Assembly (NCBI GenBank): GCA_022410635.1 | Contig: JAJVDF010000970.1 | Location: forward strand, 250,793 to 314,792 | Origin: Tretioscincus oriximinensis | Taxonomy: Eukaryota; Chordata; Lepidosauria; Squamata; Gymnophthalmidae | Length of the DNA stretch: 64,000 bases | Direction: 5' to 3' | Shown here: positions 1 through 10,410 of the stretch, one piece after another | How positions within the stretch are numbered: position 1 is the first letter of the stretch | Layout of the letters: each line of letters starts with the position of its first letter | The notes under the pieces: generated by a model | Database searches by the model: none | What the model was told of the DNA's origin: nothing | Seen by the model: only the letters and a program-made list of their open reading frames with translations | Program-made: the position numbers and the translations under genes

Positions 1-238
1 CTAAGGGTATAAATGGATACTAAGATAGTTGTCTGGATGTAGCCTCCGGGATGGAGCAACAGGCAGGACTTTTGAAATACCATTTGCAGGGAGTCACGAA
101 CAGGAGCAGCATATTTTGCTTTCCTCTGTTCGGACTGCCCAGGTGCATCTGGTGGGCCTTTGTGTGACACAGAATGCTGGACTCGATGGGCTGTGGCCTG
201 ATCCAGTATGGCTCTTCTTATGTTCTTATGTTCTTATG
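1..238 (+). mobile_element. CR1/L3-type LINE 3' end
   Basis: This is a 5'-truncated 3' untranslated end of a CR1-group LINE. It matches the better preserved copy ending near 52396, including the phrase on a tracked 'aatgctggact..gatgggct' segment and the terminal TTCTTATG microsatellite (about 215-238). The tail abuts Tc1 sequence directly, so the LINE probably inserted into the Tc1 element. The small open frame here is non-coding. Confidence 0.75.
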
Positions 239-1328
239 ATGGAGTGAGACATGATGTCCCAGATGTCCTCAATCAGCTTCAGGTCTGGTGAATGGGCAGG
301 TCAGTCTATAGCTTCAATGCCATCATAGTGCAGGAACTGCTGACACACTCCAGCCACATGAGGTCTGGCATTGTCCTGCATTAGGAGGAACCCAGGGCCA
401 ACTGCACCAGCATATGGTTTCACAATGGGTCTGAGGATCTCATCTCGGTACTTAATAGCAGTCAGGCTACCTCTGGCGAGCACATGGAGGACTGTGTGGC
501 CCTCCAAAGAAATGCCACCCCCACACCATTACTGACCCACTGCCAATCTGGCCATGCTGAAGGATGTTGCAGGCAGTAGATTGCTCTCCCTGGCATCTCC
601 AGACTCTCACTTCTGTCACGTGTGCTCAGTGTGAACCTGCTTTCATCTGTGAAGAGCACAGGGCGCCAGTGGCAAAGTTGACAATCATGGTGCTCTGTGG
701 CAAATGCCAAGCATCCTGCATGGTGTTGGGCTGTGAGCACAACCCCCATCTGTGGACATCAAGCCATCATACCATCCTCATGGTGTCGGTTTCTAAGTGT
801 TTGTGCAGACACATGCATACCTGTGGCCTGCTGGAGGTCATTTTGCAGGGCTCTGGCAGGGCTCCTCCTTGCACAAAGGTGGAGGAGGCGGACCTGCTGC
901 TGGGTTGTTGCCCTCCTGGTGGCGCCTCCTGGTAGCCCCTACAGCCTCTGGACACTATGCTAACAGACACAGCAAATCTTCTTGACACATTGATGTGCCA
1001 TCCTGGATGAACTGCACTACCTGACCCACTTGTGTGGGTTGCAGAGTCCGTCTCATAATACCATGAGTGTGAAAGCACAACCAACATTCAAAAGTCACCA
1101 AACCATCAACCAGAAAACATTGGTACTGAGATGTGGTCTGCGGTCCACAACTGCAGAACCACTCCTTTATTGAGTGTGTTTTGATAATTGCCAATAATTT
1201 CCACCTGTTGTCTATTCCATTTGCACAACAGCATGTCAAATTGTCAATCAGTTTGATTTCACAGTTTGATTTACTTGGAGTTATATTCTGTTGTTAAAGT
1301 GTTCCCTTTATTTGTTCGAGTAGTGTAT
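239..1328 (-). pseudogene. Tc1/mariner transposon, broken transposase
   Basis: This is a decayed Tc1-clade DNA transposon read on the minus strand. The terminal repeat lies near 1262-1328 and reads TACACTACTCGAAC outward on the minus strand. The transposase is split over several frames, yet all three catalytic neighbourhoods can be seen: TDESRF (about 640-660), QDNARPH (about 370-390) and a degenerate SPDLKLIEDIW (about 255-290), the layout expected of a DD34E enzyme. The DNA-binding half (about 880-1240) is frameshifted. The C-terminal end and the second terminal repeat are absent because a CR1 3' end abuts at 238. It belongs to the widespread vertebrate Tc1 lineage found in fishes, lamprey and frogs. 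It is not functional. Confidence 0.85.
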
Positions 1329-1547
1329 AAATATTTGCTGTTCTTAAAAAAATTAACTGCATACATACATTAAATATCATCTCATATTTTTCCTGTTCAA
1401 TGGAAAATGCAGCTNATTTTGTTATACCCATTTTTTTAAAAATGAGATAAGACATGCCTTCTATTTATTAAATACTCCGCCACGCATATTTCACAAAACA
1501 GCATTTTAGATAACAGCATAATTTTTCATTGGTTTGAAAACATTCCA

Positions 1548-1635
1548 CCCTGTAACACAAAAACAGGAACAGTCTGTTTATCAGCTTTAATGGGTGTGGA
1601 AAAGAGAAATGTTCACCAGGTGCACCTTATGGTAT
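1548..1635. mobile_element. 170-bp hairpin hAT MITE, partial
   Basis: Fragment of the short hairpin family best seen at 21150-21319. The shared parts are the 'ctttaatgggtgtggaaaag' block and the 'caccaggtgcacctta' block. Neither terminal repeat is intact. Confidence 0.5.
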
Positions 1636-1734
1636 CCATAGCAACTGGCGAGGGTTCTTTTTTAAATTAAAAAAAATCTCCTTTCCTAACTGCCATGCCC
1701 CATCCTGATCTGTAGGATGATTCAGAAGAAGAGG

Positions 1735-1955
1735 GCCGAGGTCCTGCCTTGCCCTGGGATTGTAGAGGACCCAGCTTCGGAAGGGACTGAGCAGCAAGAG
1801 ACAGTTTAAGAAGACGCCAGAGAAGGAAGTCTTCAAACAGAGGCTGGACAGTCATCTGTCTGGGATGGTTTAATGAATCCAGCATCGAGCAGGGGGTTGG
1901 ACCCGATGACCCTGGAGGTCCCTTCCAACTCTATGATTCTATGATTCTATGATAT
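1735..1955 (+). mobile_element. CR1 LINE 3' end, plus strand
   Basis: CR1 3' end ending in three ATTCTATG-type repeats (about 1929-1952). The last part of the reverse-transcriptase frame and the short 3' UTR are shared with the minus-strand copy at 47530-48065. It is 5'-truncated and not coding. It lies tail to tail with the next CR1 fragment. Confidence 0.85.
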
Positions 1956-1982
1956 GATACTCACGTATTAAAGTTGTAAACT

Positions 1983-2083
1983 GATAGAATCATAAAGTTG
2001 GAAGGGACCTCCAGGGTCATCGGGTCCAAGCCCCTGCTCAATGCAGTATTCATTAAACCATCCCAGACAGATGACTGACAGAA
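1983..2083 (-). mobile_element. CR1 LINE 3' end, minus strand
   Basis: Inverted CR1 3' fragment of about 100 bp beginning with the reverse complement of the CR1 tail. Together with 1880-1955 it forms an inverted repeat with a short AT-rich spacer. Confidence 0.85.
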
Positions 2084-2114
2084 TCACAGAGCCTCTTGAT
2101 CTTCCTTTTTGTGA

Positions 2115-2375
2115 TAAGAAGAAAAGGAGTTGGGTTTTTATATCCTGCNTTTCTCAACCTGAAGGGACTGATAAAGTTCATCAAAAGGGGGGGGGGGCTT
2201 GTAGCACTTTGGAAACATATAATCTTCTTCTCTTTACAATATACACCTTGTGAAGTAGGTGGAGCTCCAAAGAACTGTGAGTCGCCTAAGGTCACCCAGC
2301 TGGCTTCATAAAGGAGTGCAAAATTGAACTAGGAGACTTATAGATGCTCTAACCACAATACCAGACATGTTTGAT
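2115..2375 (-). mobile_element. CORE (MIR-like) SINE
   Basis: tRNA-derived SINE in minus orientation. The 3' tail ('gggttttta tatcctgc..ttctc') comes first on the plus strand, then the core ('ctgtgagtcgcctaaggtcac', a MIR-type core), then the degenerate tRNA head ending near 2375. A G-run of about ten bases interrupts it near 2189. Confidence 0.75.
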
Positions 2376-2429
2376 ATTTCAGCTACATCNTTCTCATAGA
2401 GGTGAAAAAGATATACCGTCTGTCCATAG

Positions 2430-2540
2430 GCAATTGTTCTGAAGAAGTAAACTTGTCTATAGAAGTCCACACTGCCTACCCTTTTCTTCTAATCTCTAAG
2501 GTGTAATAAGACCTCCTTGCTAGATCTTCAGAACCTAGAA
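2430..2540 (+). mobile_element. Penelope-like element 3' tail
   Basis: Diverged copy of the tail that follows the GIY-YIG fragment at 41995-42620. The shared blocks are 'gaagaagtaaacttgtctat', 'ctgcctaccc..ttctt' and 'aagacctccttgctagat'. No coding sequence is included. Confidence 0.7.
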
Positions 2541-3768
2541 AAAGAAGTTTGCAAAGCCATTTTTCCTAACATACACATACATGGTGTCCACATCTACAAT
2601 GAGGATTGGGANTGACACATTTTACTGCTCCATTTATATTTTAATCTAATCAATGAACTGGATCTCTCTCTTATTCTGCCCACATTCTCAGTAAAATAGC
2701 TTGATAATGGTAGTTTTGGTTGCCATTTTCACTTTGCTGCCACTGCGTTTTGTGGCAAGGAAAGAGAGAAAAGTGTGGCCATTCCACAAAAGCCTTTAAT
2801 ACTTCAAAATCCATTTTATTTTGCTGTCAAATGAACAATTTCAAATCAGATCTCCTCTACTTGGCCACAATTTTTCTTTCTCTCTGAAATGTCTGTATGA
2901 GGTGATCCTTCTCCAGTGAAGGGCAGCAGGGTGTCACTTATCCCCCAGGAGATAAAGAGAGTCGCAGTCAAAAGAATGAAATTTTTATATTCCTGCATGC
3001 TAAATCTAAAAGCTCCTTCTCTTGGAATAAACAGAATAAAGGCTGTCACAGCCGTAGTGGGGAGGTTATGTTTCTGCATGGTGACAATGCTGTAACTCTG
3101 ACTACACTCCAAAGTTACAAAAACACCAAAAAAATTGGAAGTTTCTTTTTTTAAAGAATATCTTACAAAATCTTTATTATAAAACCATGAGATTAGTATT
3201 ACCCTTTTGCCCTGTTCTAACAGGTTTTTAAAATGGGATAGAAAACAGTTTCCCTCACCCTGGATTCACAGTTTCTCTATTTAAAGAAAATGATTTAGAT
3301 AGAAAATGGTTTCCATCCACAGTGGTGCGACAGTAAGGGAGAATTTCCAGGGATTCTCCTGTCANAAGAGAACTAAAAGGGGATAAAATTTATTCAAACC
3401 ACTTCTGAGTCCAATTCCACATGGTGCCATTACAGTGCAAAGACAAAGAAGCTGTATAAAAGTGCTAGCAGAAAAAAATGAAAAATACCTTTCTAGTTTT
3501 ACTNCGGCAGGATTCCCGCAATCATGTGACAAATCCCTCATAATCTCACTATTATAACATGAAAAACTACATCTGGATGCTGCCCATTTGAAAAAATTCT
3601 GTCTCCTAAGACAGCAATATATACCATATCTATAATGTTGCCAGGGTAACTGCTAGCTGCCATTTTAATTTCTCACATGCTGCCCAATGGGATGTTCAAT
3701 AAATTATCGTTTAGGATCCTGATGGCGATTGGTAGTTTTGGGCTTCTTTTTGCTCCATCTATGCCAGG
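2541..3768. other. No recognised feature
   Basis: AT-rich sequence with no convincing exon, repeat or RNA gene. The small open frames on either strand lack recognisable domains. Confidence 0.5.
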
Positions 3769-4276
3769 TAGGGTTGCCATATGTCCCAGGAAAGCGGGAC
3801 AATCCTGGTTTGGGGGATTAAAATATAGTCCACTCTGGGTTTTAAGTTAAAACCCCGGCCTTTTACATTCCCCGATGATGCATCAGGGAATGTAAAAATC
3901 CAGGATTTTAAAGGCTGCAGGCCGGCAACGCTTTCTGGGGTCCTGGAAGGAACCTCAGAACGTGCCGTAGCTGCTCCAATGCTGGAGGCGGGGTTTCACG
4001 CGCCTGCTTGCAAAGCGTGCTAACTCGCCTCCAGCAAAAGAAAAACGCCTGAGTTTGTGACAGGAGAATAGCTCTGTTCTGCTGTCACAAACCCAGGCAT
4101 TTTTCCTCCGCTAGAGGCGAGTTGGCGCACTAGCAGGCGCACAAAACCCCGCCTCCAGCATTGGAGCAGTTACACGCGCACACACGGATGTTTGTGGTGA
4201 GACAGGCAGAAGAGAGGTTCTGCCTGTTTCACTACAAGCGTCCATGTGTGTGCATGCACCCCCACCCCACCCCCTA
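3769..4276 (-). mobile_element. hAT foldback element, 508 bp
   Basis: Non-autonomous hAT element, inverted relative to the 616-bp copy at 16416-17031. It starts TAGGGTTGCCATATG and contains the same internal hairpins: one with arms near 4000-4060 and 4078-4130, and one with arms near 3865-3905. The 8-bp direct repeat ATGCCAGG at 3761-3768 and 4277-4284 is a target-site duplication of hAT length. The outer ~35 bp of the right terminal repeat are missing; only a short 'cccta' remains next to the duplication. GC content is well above the flanks. Confidence 0.85.
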
Positions 4277-4540
4277 ATGCCAGGTGGAACAGCAACAGCA
4301 TCTGGGCAGAAGCAGGCTGCTTCCTCCACAGTGGGAGTGCTCTGGAGAATGGCATCTTGCCTCTCAATAAATGCCATCTGGCTGTTGGGTGGGGTTGAAC
4401 CACTGCAGCCAAACTCACATGCAGATTAGTTTGTGGCAAGTGTGCTGGAAATTTAAATGGTGCTGGCGATAGTGGGAATAATTTATATTATATCCTGGAG
4501 TGTCAGTGTGGATCCCTAAGATGACATACCTTTGGTAGGC

Positions 4541-4870
4541 ACCATGGCTGTATCCATACAGGGTCAATAATCTATTTGAAATGTCTGTTGCATTTGCCCA
4601 CTTAGGTTGTTATATGAACAGACAGATTGTGGGTTTTAAAGCTGATTATCTAGATTATTAATTTATCTGGAAAGCCATCTGACAAATCACCATATAGGGT
4701 TGTGACAAAAAGACTGTGTGATGTGTGGATAGTTTGGGATGAGGGTGAGATTGTGAAGGAATCTGAAATGTATTGTAAAGATACGAACAAGGTGCAATAA
4801 AATTGGTAAACTGGATGATCAGGAAATTCCAGAATAAATCAACACCATGTGGATATCGCTCAGCTTTGAA
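4541..4870 (+). repeat. Foldback repeat, partial copy
   Basis: Matches one arm of the foldback transposon at 60805-62665: the terminal part (4547-4660, 'gggtcaataatct..' through 'gattgtgggttttaaag') and an inner part (4790-4845, 'aaaattggtaaactgg..'). Intervening arm sequence is deleted. Confidence 0.6.
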
Positions 4871-5513
4871 GTTCAGCTCAGTATTACCTTACCTACCTAG
4901 TTTTAAGTCCATAATTCTAATCACTGAAGCACATTGGCTGCTTATTTCTCAGGACTATTGAAATGATACAAAACTTCTGATAATAACTATTTCTGTAACG
5001 CACTGCTGCTTAGTATTTTAACCTTGACTGCATCAAAGAAGAGACTCCTCAACATGTATATACGGACCCACTGAAACATCTTTTGTACCCCTGCTGGAAG
5101 CTGAAAAGTTGCCCCTGGCACTTTTAGCACATTTTTTCATTCCAAAGACACAAAGTGCCTAATGAGATAAAAGGCCAAATGCTTTCCACTCTTGACTAAC
5201 AGAGAACTGGGCTACGATTGGTCTCTAGCTGTGGTACAGACTTGAATATGCCTACCTCCAAAATCACCCCCAGCCATGTTTTCTCTGTAAGCAGCTATTA
5301 TCTCCAGCTTTTACAAAGAAAGTCTCGTAGCATTTTGAAGTACAAATGTATCATCCATCAAACGTCTATCCAGTTGTCATTCGGAACTATGAATCATTTT
5401 TTTTCAACAATTCAACTTTTTTATTGGGTACATGAATATGCAATTTGCTAAAAGTCAAATTTCACCTCTCAGTCTTTTACTACTAGAGTTACTAGATAAA
5501 TTCTGTGATAAAA
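4871..5513. other. No recognised feature
   Basis: No exon, RNA gene or repeat family recognised in this stretch. Confidence 0.45.
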
Positions 5514-5625
5514 GTGACCTCCCCCAGGTCCTGCAAACACTAGAAGCTGCACCTAGTGAAAAGTCTTCTCTTCTATAGCCAGTAAAGGTTTAAATTTCTT
5601 TCCCNGATTTTATCTGGTAACCATA
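5514..5625. mobile_element. 170-bp hairpin hAT MITE, partial
   Basis: Right two-thirds of the hairpin family, with 'agaagctgcacctagtgaaaa', 'ttctatagcc' and a right end reading 'ctggtaacca'. The left arm is missing. Confidence 0.65.
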
Positions 5626-5724
5626 TTTACTAAAAATATTGTAAAGGTTAACATAATATAGTTTTATCTCATCTTTTGTCACCCAAATTAGAATGTTTAC
5701 AAATAAACACTATCATGTTTAGAT

Positions 5725-6170
5725 AGTGATTATGAAAGTCTATGNGATAAACGTATTCCTGTACCCTTTTGTTCATGCAACCATAGATAAGAACATAAGA
5801 GGAGCACTGGTGAATAATCCATGTAATCTAGCCTTTAGTCTCAGATAGGCTGACCAGATTACCCCTTTGTGGGGGTGGGTGGGTTTGAAAACCTGTTTTG
5901 GGGGTGCCTCCCGGTTTTTTCTGAGGAAAAGAAATTAAAAAACAAAATATTTTTTGAAAANAATCTTTTTTTGAAAAAGTTTTCCTCAGAAAAAACTGGG
6001 AGGCACCCCAAAACTGGGTTTTCAACACCCCCCCAAAGGGGTCATCTGGTCAGCCTATCTGAGACTAAAGGTTAGATTACATGGATTATTCACCAGTGCT
6101 CCCCTTATCTAGGGTTGCATGAACTAAAGGGTACAGGAATACGTTTATCTCGTAGACTTTCATAATCACT
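5725..6170. repeat. 446-bp near-perfect palindrome
   Basis: Two arms of about 220 bp meet near 5948 with almost no spacer. The outer parts (5725-5845 and 6058-6170) are inverted copies that differ by a 9-base insertion in the left arm and about six substitutions. The inner part is a foldback MITE. The outer flanks have no match to the other MITE copies in this window, so the palindrome extends past the transposon. Confidence 0.9.
5846..6057. mobile_element. TAGGCTGACC hAT-like foldback MITE
   Basis: 212-bp palindromic MITE with ends TAGGCTGACCAGAT and its reverse complement, G/C-run subterminal arms and an A/T-rich centre. Related copies are at 34605-34784, 44490-44900 and about 50917-51121. 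Its flanks are inverted, not direct, repeats. Confidence 0.85.
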
Positions 6171-6519
6171 TTCATAATTGCACCAAGGCATCTCAAGTAC
6201 AAGGAGAAGGAAAATCTTCACTTGTCCATGGTCTACAAATGCTCATGAACATGGCTTGTTGACAGGAGGAGACAGATATTGAGATAAATGGGAGGATTTA
6301 AAAAAAAGCATATTAAAATCTGCTTTGCCAATTTAAATGATTTCTGCATAATTATGGATAGAAATCTACCGACTCCTAGCACATTATTTCTAGCCTGCAG
6401 ATTCTTTGCATTTTTGTTCATGCTAGTCAATCATCGGTAGTACTTGATTTATAAATGCATTTCCGTTTGATCAAAACTCTTGAAAAACAGAAAGGAACCT
6501 TTTTCTTTACTGTATTAGA

Positions 6520-7335
6520 ATCACAGAGGTGGAAGGTTCAAGGTTGTGGGTGTCTAAACCCTTGCTCAATGCAAGATTCACTAAACCTTCCCAAATGGAT
6601 GGCTGTCCAGCCTATGTTTGAACATTTCCATTGAGGGATAACTTACCAACCGATTTCGCTGATTTATCACCCTGCCTGTCAAGCAGTTTTTTTCTGATAT
6701 CTAATCACTGTCTTGCATTTTTATTCCATTGCTTCTAATCCTTCCATGTACCAATAAGGCTTCCCCCTCTATTCTGTGACACTCCTTCAGATATTTGTAG
6801 GCAGCTATCAGGTCTCCTCTCATTTTTTTCTTTTACAAGCTAAACATAACCATTCTTCATAGGACATAGTTTCCACATCACTCACCATCTTTGTAACTCT
6901 CCTTTGCAGGGCCGTTTTTAGGCAAAATATAGATACTAGTAATACTAAGAAGATAATAATATTTTTATTGTTTTTATTATTATAAAAACCAACTTAGCTG
7001 AGGGAAGAAAGGGAGTAAAATAAATAAATAAATAAAGTAAATAACTAAATAAGTAATTAAATTATAGCCCATGGGCAAAATACAGACTACATCCAGCTCT
7101 GCTCTTTAAACTTGCTTCAGCTTACCATGTTCTTATTAAACGTGGGTGCCCAAAATCAAACACAGGATTCCAACAAAGGCAGAGAATACTTATTTAACAG
7201 GATCTAGATTCTATACTCCTCTTAATCTATTTCAGGATCAAGTTTGCTTTTTTTGCAGCTGCTTCACACTATTGACTCATGTTTGTGATCTACCAACACA
7301 CCCAGGTCCTTTTCACATGTTCTCATCTTTCTTTC
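6520..7335 (-). pseudogene. CR1 LINE reverse-transcriptase remnant
   Basis: Minus-strand CR1 comprising the 3' end and C-terminal reverse-transcriptase region (6520-6905), then an upstream section (about 7145-7335). Between them (6906-7144) is AT-rich sequence with a simple AAAT run (7017-7040). Frameshifts and an eroded 3' tail show an old copy. Confidence 0.8.
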
Positions 7336-7339
7336 CTAG

Positions 7340-7966
7340 ATGAGCATTACAACCTACCTTGGTGCTTTTCATTTCCAAAAAGCAAGCAGAATTCCCAACT
7401 TCAGCTTTTTGCTAATAAAATGTTTTCTCCTTTCAAAACACAGGCTATGCTTCCTGTTTTTCATTCATAAAAGGCTTTAGCCAATGCAACACTTGACAAG
7501 TGCAGGAGGTCACTATTAGAGCAGAGATTTATCTGGCAGAAGCAATATAGATAGGAAGTGATTTGAATATAAAGTAAGATGAAGAGACAAGATGTGCTAT
7601 GATCATTTCAGATTTAATGACACTGTAAACGGAAAGAGCTAAAAGCAATCTGATTTGTCTGCAGCGCTGCCAAAATACAGAACAAATAAAGTAACATGGC
7701 CTGTCCTGAGATACAGAAGCAAGCCATGATTTATTGTTGCAGCAGTAATGACTGTAAAGATGTGTCTCCACTTACTCCTTTGCTGCTGCCTGGTATATAT
7801 ATATTGTAAGTGGCAGCAGAAACCTTGGGTGACTCTACCTGCCCCTTTGACAGTAGGATCATAGCACAGGTGCTTCTTATNACCTGTACAGAGGTGCCAT
7901 CAACCAGGGATCCTCACGTTCCTCACCTTGATAGAAGCTTTTGCTTCCACCTATTAACTCTGAAAC
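7340..7966. other. No recognised feature
   Basis: No recognised repeat or exon. Confidence 0.4.
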
Positions 7967-8017
7967 AGCCAGATGAAGTTTATCAAATTCTAGAGGAAAA
8001 CAGAATTGTAAGCAGAA

Positions 8018-8134
8018 TAGGGTTACCACAAAAACCTGGGCCAGACATTATAATCTGCTTCTGGGGAGAATTACTATTTTCCATATCCATTAAAGCTGCA
8101 AAACTCCTGTCCCTCTTGTTTTGTGGAAACCCTA
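8018..8134. mobile_element. 170-bp hairpin hAT MITE
   Basis: Ends TAGGGTTACCACAAAAACC and TTTTGTGGAAACCCTA are inverted. The internal 'tatccattaaagctgcaaaa' block is typical of the family. It has an internal deletion, and a direct target duplication is unclear. Confidence 0.75.
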
Positions 8135-8692
8135 AACAAGAGACACTATGCAATCGTTTCTAACAGGGAATAGGAAAGAGTGTTATACGAGCGTATTGTA
8201 GGACTTCTCTGATCTCAGTCTTCTTTCGGTAGCTGGAGAATCCTGATAATACAGCACTCTAATTTTGAGCTAAAGATATTCCTCCATTATAGCAAGAGAG
8301 AAAAAATATGATCATGCACTTGACTCTGCAGATAATAGTCCTTTGTTTCAAGCAGCCTTTGTGTCAAGGGCTGCTTCATACAAATCCAGTTCCAGCACAA
8401 AGAAATAATTTCAGATCAGCCATAAATTTGCCTTAATATCTGGACAGTAAGACTGAGCTTGCAAACAGTTTTCGTACTGTTCTTAGTGGGCTGTGGAATA
8501 TTGTATTTCTGCTTGAACTACAATTATTTTTTAAACATTACTCCTATTTTAGTATCAAGTATAAATAGTTAAATATATTTTAAAGTGACTCAAGTCTTCC
8601 ATATAGACCCAAGGGATAGGAGGGATTATTCTTATCCAATTATTCTTAATTGGATGCATATCTTTTCAAAATAATAATATTTTTAAAAGTTA

Positions 8693-8693
8693 T

Positions 8694-8741
<48 letters not shown>

Positions 8742-8743
8742 TT
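8693..8743. repeat. (AAT)n microsatellite
   Basis: About 16 uninterrupted TAA/AAT units. Confidence 0.95.
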
Positions 8744-8764
8744 TAAAATTCATGAAAACCTAAA

Positions 8765-9215
8765 CTGCGGGGGTTACTCCTGGAATATATCAGAATGGAA
8801 GTCTGTCATCTGCATGCTAATGTAGGCTATGGAAGACCCCTAATTGTCTGCAGATGTTGGAGCTGTTTGGCATTGCTTTCATTTTCCCCTTTACTGCTCT
8901 TTTTGTTACTTTCACTTTCCTCTGTCTCTCTTCTGCCCGCCAGTTCTGGCTACAACGGGAATCCTGCTGATGAGTTGATTGGTTTATTGCTCATTTAAGG
9001 AGGGGCCTTTTGATATGTATATAAGCTTGGTTTTAGCCATTAGCTCTGTTTTGTGTCTTTGACTGGATTATGTGCTGTTCGCATGTTCCTTAGTAAACAA
9101 TCTAAAGAACTTTGCTTTTCTGGATATTGTCAGAAAGAGGACTCTAATCTCTCCTAACAGCAGATGACACACTTCCATTCTGAGCTATGTCCTGGAATAA
9201 TGCCCAGTGTGGACA
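8765..9215. mobile_element. Inverted-repeat element with LTR-like interior
   Basis: Arms of about 55 bp are inverted; the inner halves are best preserved (CAGAATGGAAGT..TGTCATCTGC at 8792-8816 against 9161-9184). The interior has a TATA-like box (TATATAAGC near 9018-9026) and ends CTCTCCTAACA at 9160, like the Gypsy LTR at 46917-47183. It could be a DNA transposon with long terminal repeats or a solo LTR inside a palindrome. Confidence 0.5.
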
Positions 9216-9294
9216 GGGCCTGTCCCTTTTTCATTAAATATTTTGCATTTTTTACACTATTCTATATAGCTAGTACATTCTGAATTTGATGTAT

Positions 9295-9560
9295 AAGGGA
9301 GGAGGAGAAAAAGGAGAAGAAAAAGGAGAAGGAGGAGAGTTGGTTTTCATACCTCACTTTTCTTAACATGAAGGAATTCAAAGTAGCTTCTATAACCTTC
9401 TCTTCACAACAGACACCTTCTGAAGTAGATGGGACTGAAAGAACTCCCAAGAAATGTGACTAGCCCAAGACTAACCAATTGGCTCCAGGGAGGAGTGAGA
9501 AGACAAACCTGGAGACTACCAAGTAAGATTCCAACACTTTAACCACAAGACCAGACTGGG
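9295..9560 (-). mobile_element. CORE (MIR-like) SINE
   Basis: Minus-strand copy with a purine-rich GGAGAA tail (9299-9340), core (about 9455-9475) and degenerate tRNA head ending near 9560. Confidence 0.75.
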
Positions 9561-9842
9561 TTCTCTCTGTCTCTGTTTCCCATGCATCCACCCTATACGA
9601 AACATACTACTGCTAATACACATTAATTGTTATTGTTACATATATTGTAGCAGAGTTTCTTAGATTTTAATATCCAAATATTTTAACTTTTATATGATAC
9701 CATTCTAAACCAATTTATAAAGTATTGTAACATTCTCTGTGTTAAAGCAAATAATAGCTATCCAAAGTACATGCAATATGTTTCCCCAGAAAATAAAACA
9801 TAGCCCACCATCTTCTCTCCAGACCGAACACCCTCTTTCTTT

Positions 9843-10076
9843 TACTATTTATTTATTTGTACTTATATTCCGTCCTATACTTGAAGGTCTCAGGGCAGCC
9901 AACCAAAGGGCAACACATACAGCTTTTTGTTACTTTCTCCACCACAGAAACCCTGTGAAGTAGGTGGGACTGAGAGAATTCTAAAGAACTGTGACTGGCT
10001 TTCATGGAGGAATCGAACCGGGAAACTACCAGATTAGAGACCAACACTCTGGATTCTACACCACGCTGGCTCTCAG
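9843..10076 (-). mobile_element. CORE SINE, L2-type tail
   Basis: Same tRNA head and core as the other CORE SINEs. The head, 'accacgctggctct', ends at about 10075, and the B-box-like 'atcgaaccggg' is near 10011. The 3' tail, however, is 'tatttatttgtacttatat', which resembles the L2 3' end. Confidence 0.8.
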
Positions 10077-10179
10077 ATGCAGTTTATCAAATTCTAGAGG
10101 AAACCAGAATTGTAACCAGAATAGGGTTACTACAAAAACTTTGTAGAAATAGATCTGCTACACTTAATTTCTCATCAAT

Positions 10180-10410
10180 AATGCTTACCTGGTTGCCTAT
10201 TAAAAATCATTTTGCACTAATCAACCAGTTTTATAATGGTGCAGCTACATATTCAATTAGCTCCTGCAATCAATGGTTTCTCATTAATTCTCCTTTGATT
10301 GTGCTTCCTTTTACCAATAGCCCCATTACTGTAATTACTTACAGGAATCATTTTCATCAAGTGAAGAGCAGACAAGAACTATAAAACATTAGCCTACTCC
10401 TAATTAAGAC
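10180..10410. promoter_or_regulatory. Candidate conserved non-coding element
   Basis: Repeat-free sequence dense in ATTA/TAAT homeodomain-type words, with a CTTTGATTGTG SOX/TCF-like word near 10293. It has no coding frame with splice signals. This is inference from composition only; conservation cannot be seen here. Confidence 0.3.

Noticed and set aside
29..247. 72-codon frame at the window start
   Set aside because: Lies in a CR1-group 3' UTR repeated at 52204-52396 and covers the TTCTTATG microsatellite.
7810..8163. 117-codon plus-strand frame
   Set aside because: Runs through a hairpin MITE and contains no known domain; no splice context.
8693..8743. Possible CRISPR-like or satellite array
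   Set aside because: Simple AAT microsatellite; no spaced repeats anywhere in the window fit a CRISPR array.
10004..10384. 126-codon plus-strand frame
   Set aside because: Starts inside an antisense CORE SINE and continues into AT-rich non-coding sequence; no domain.
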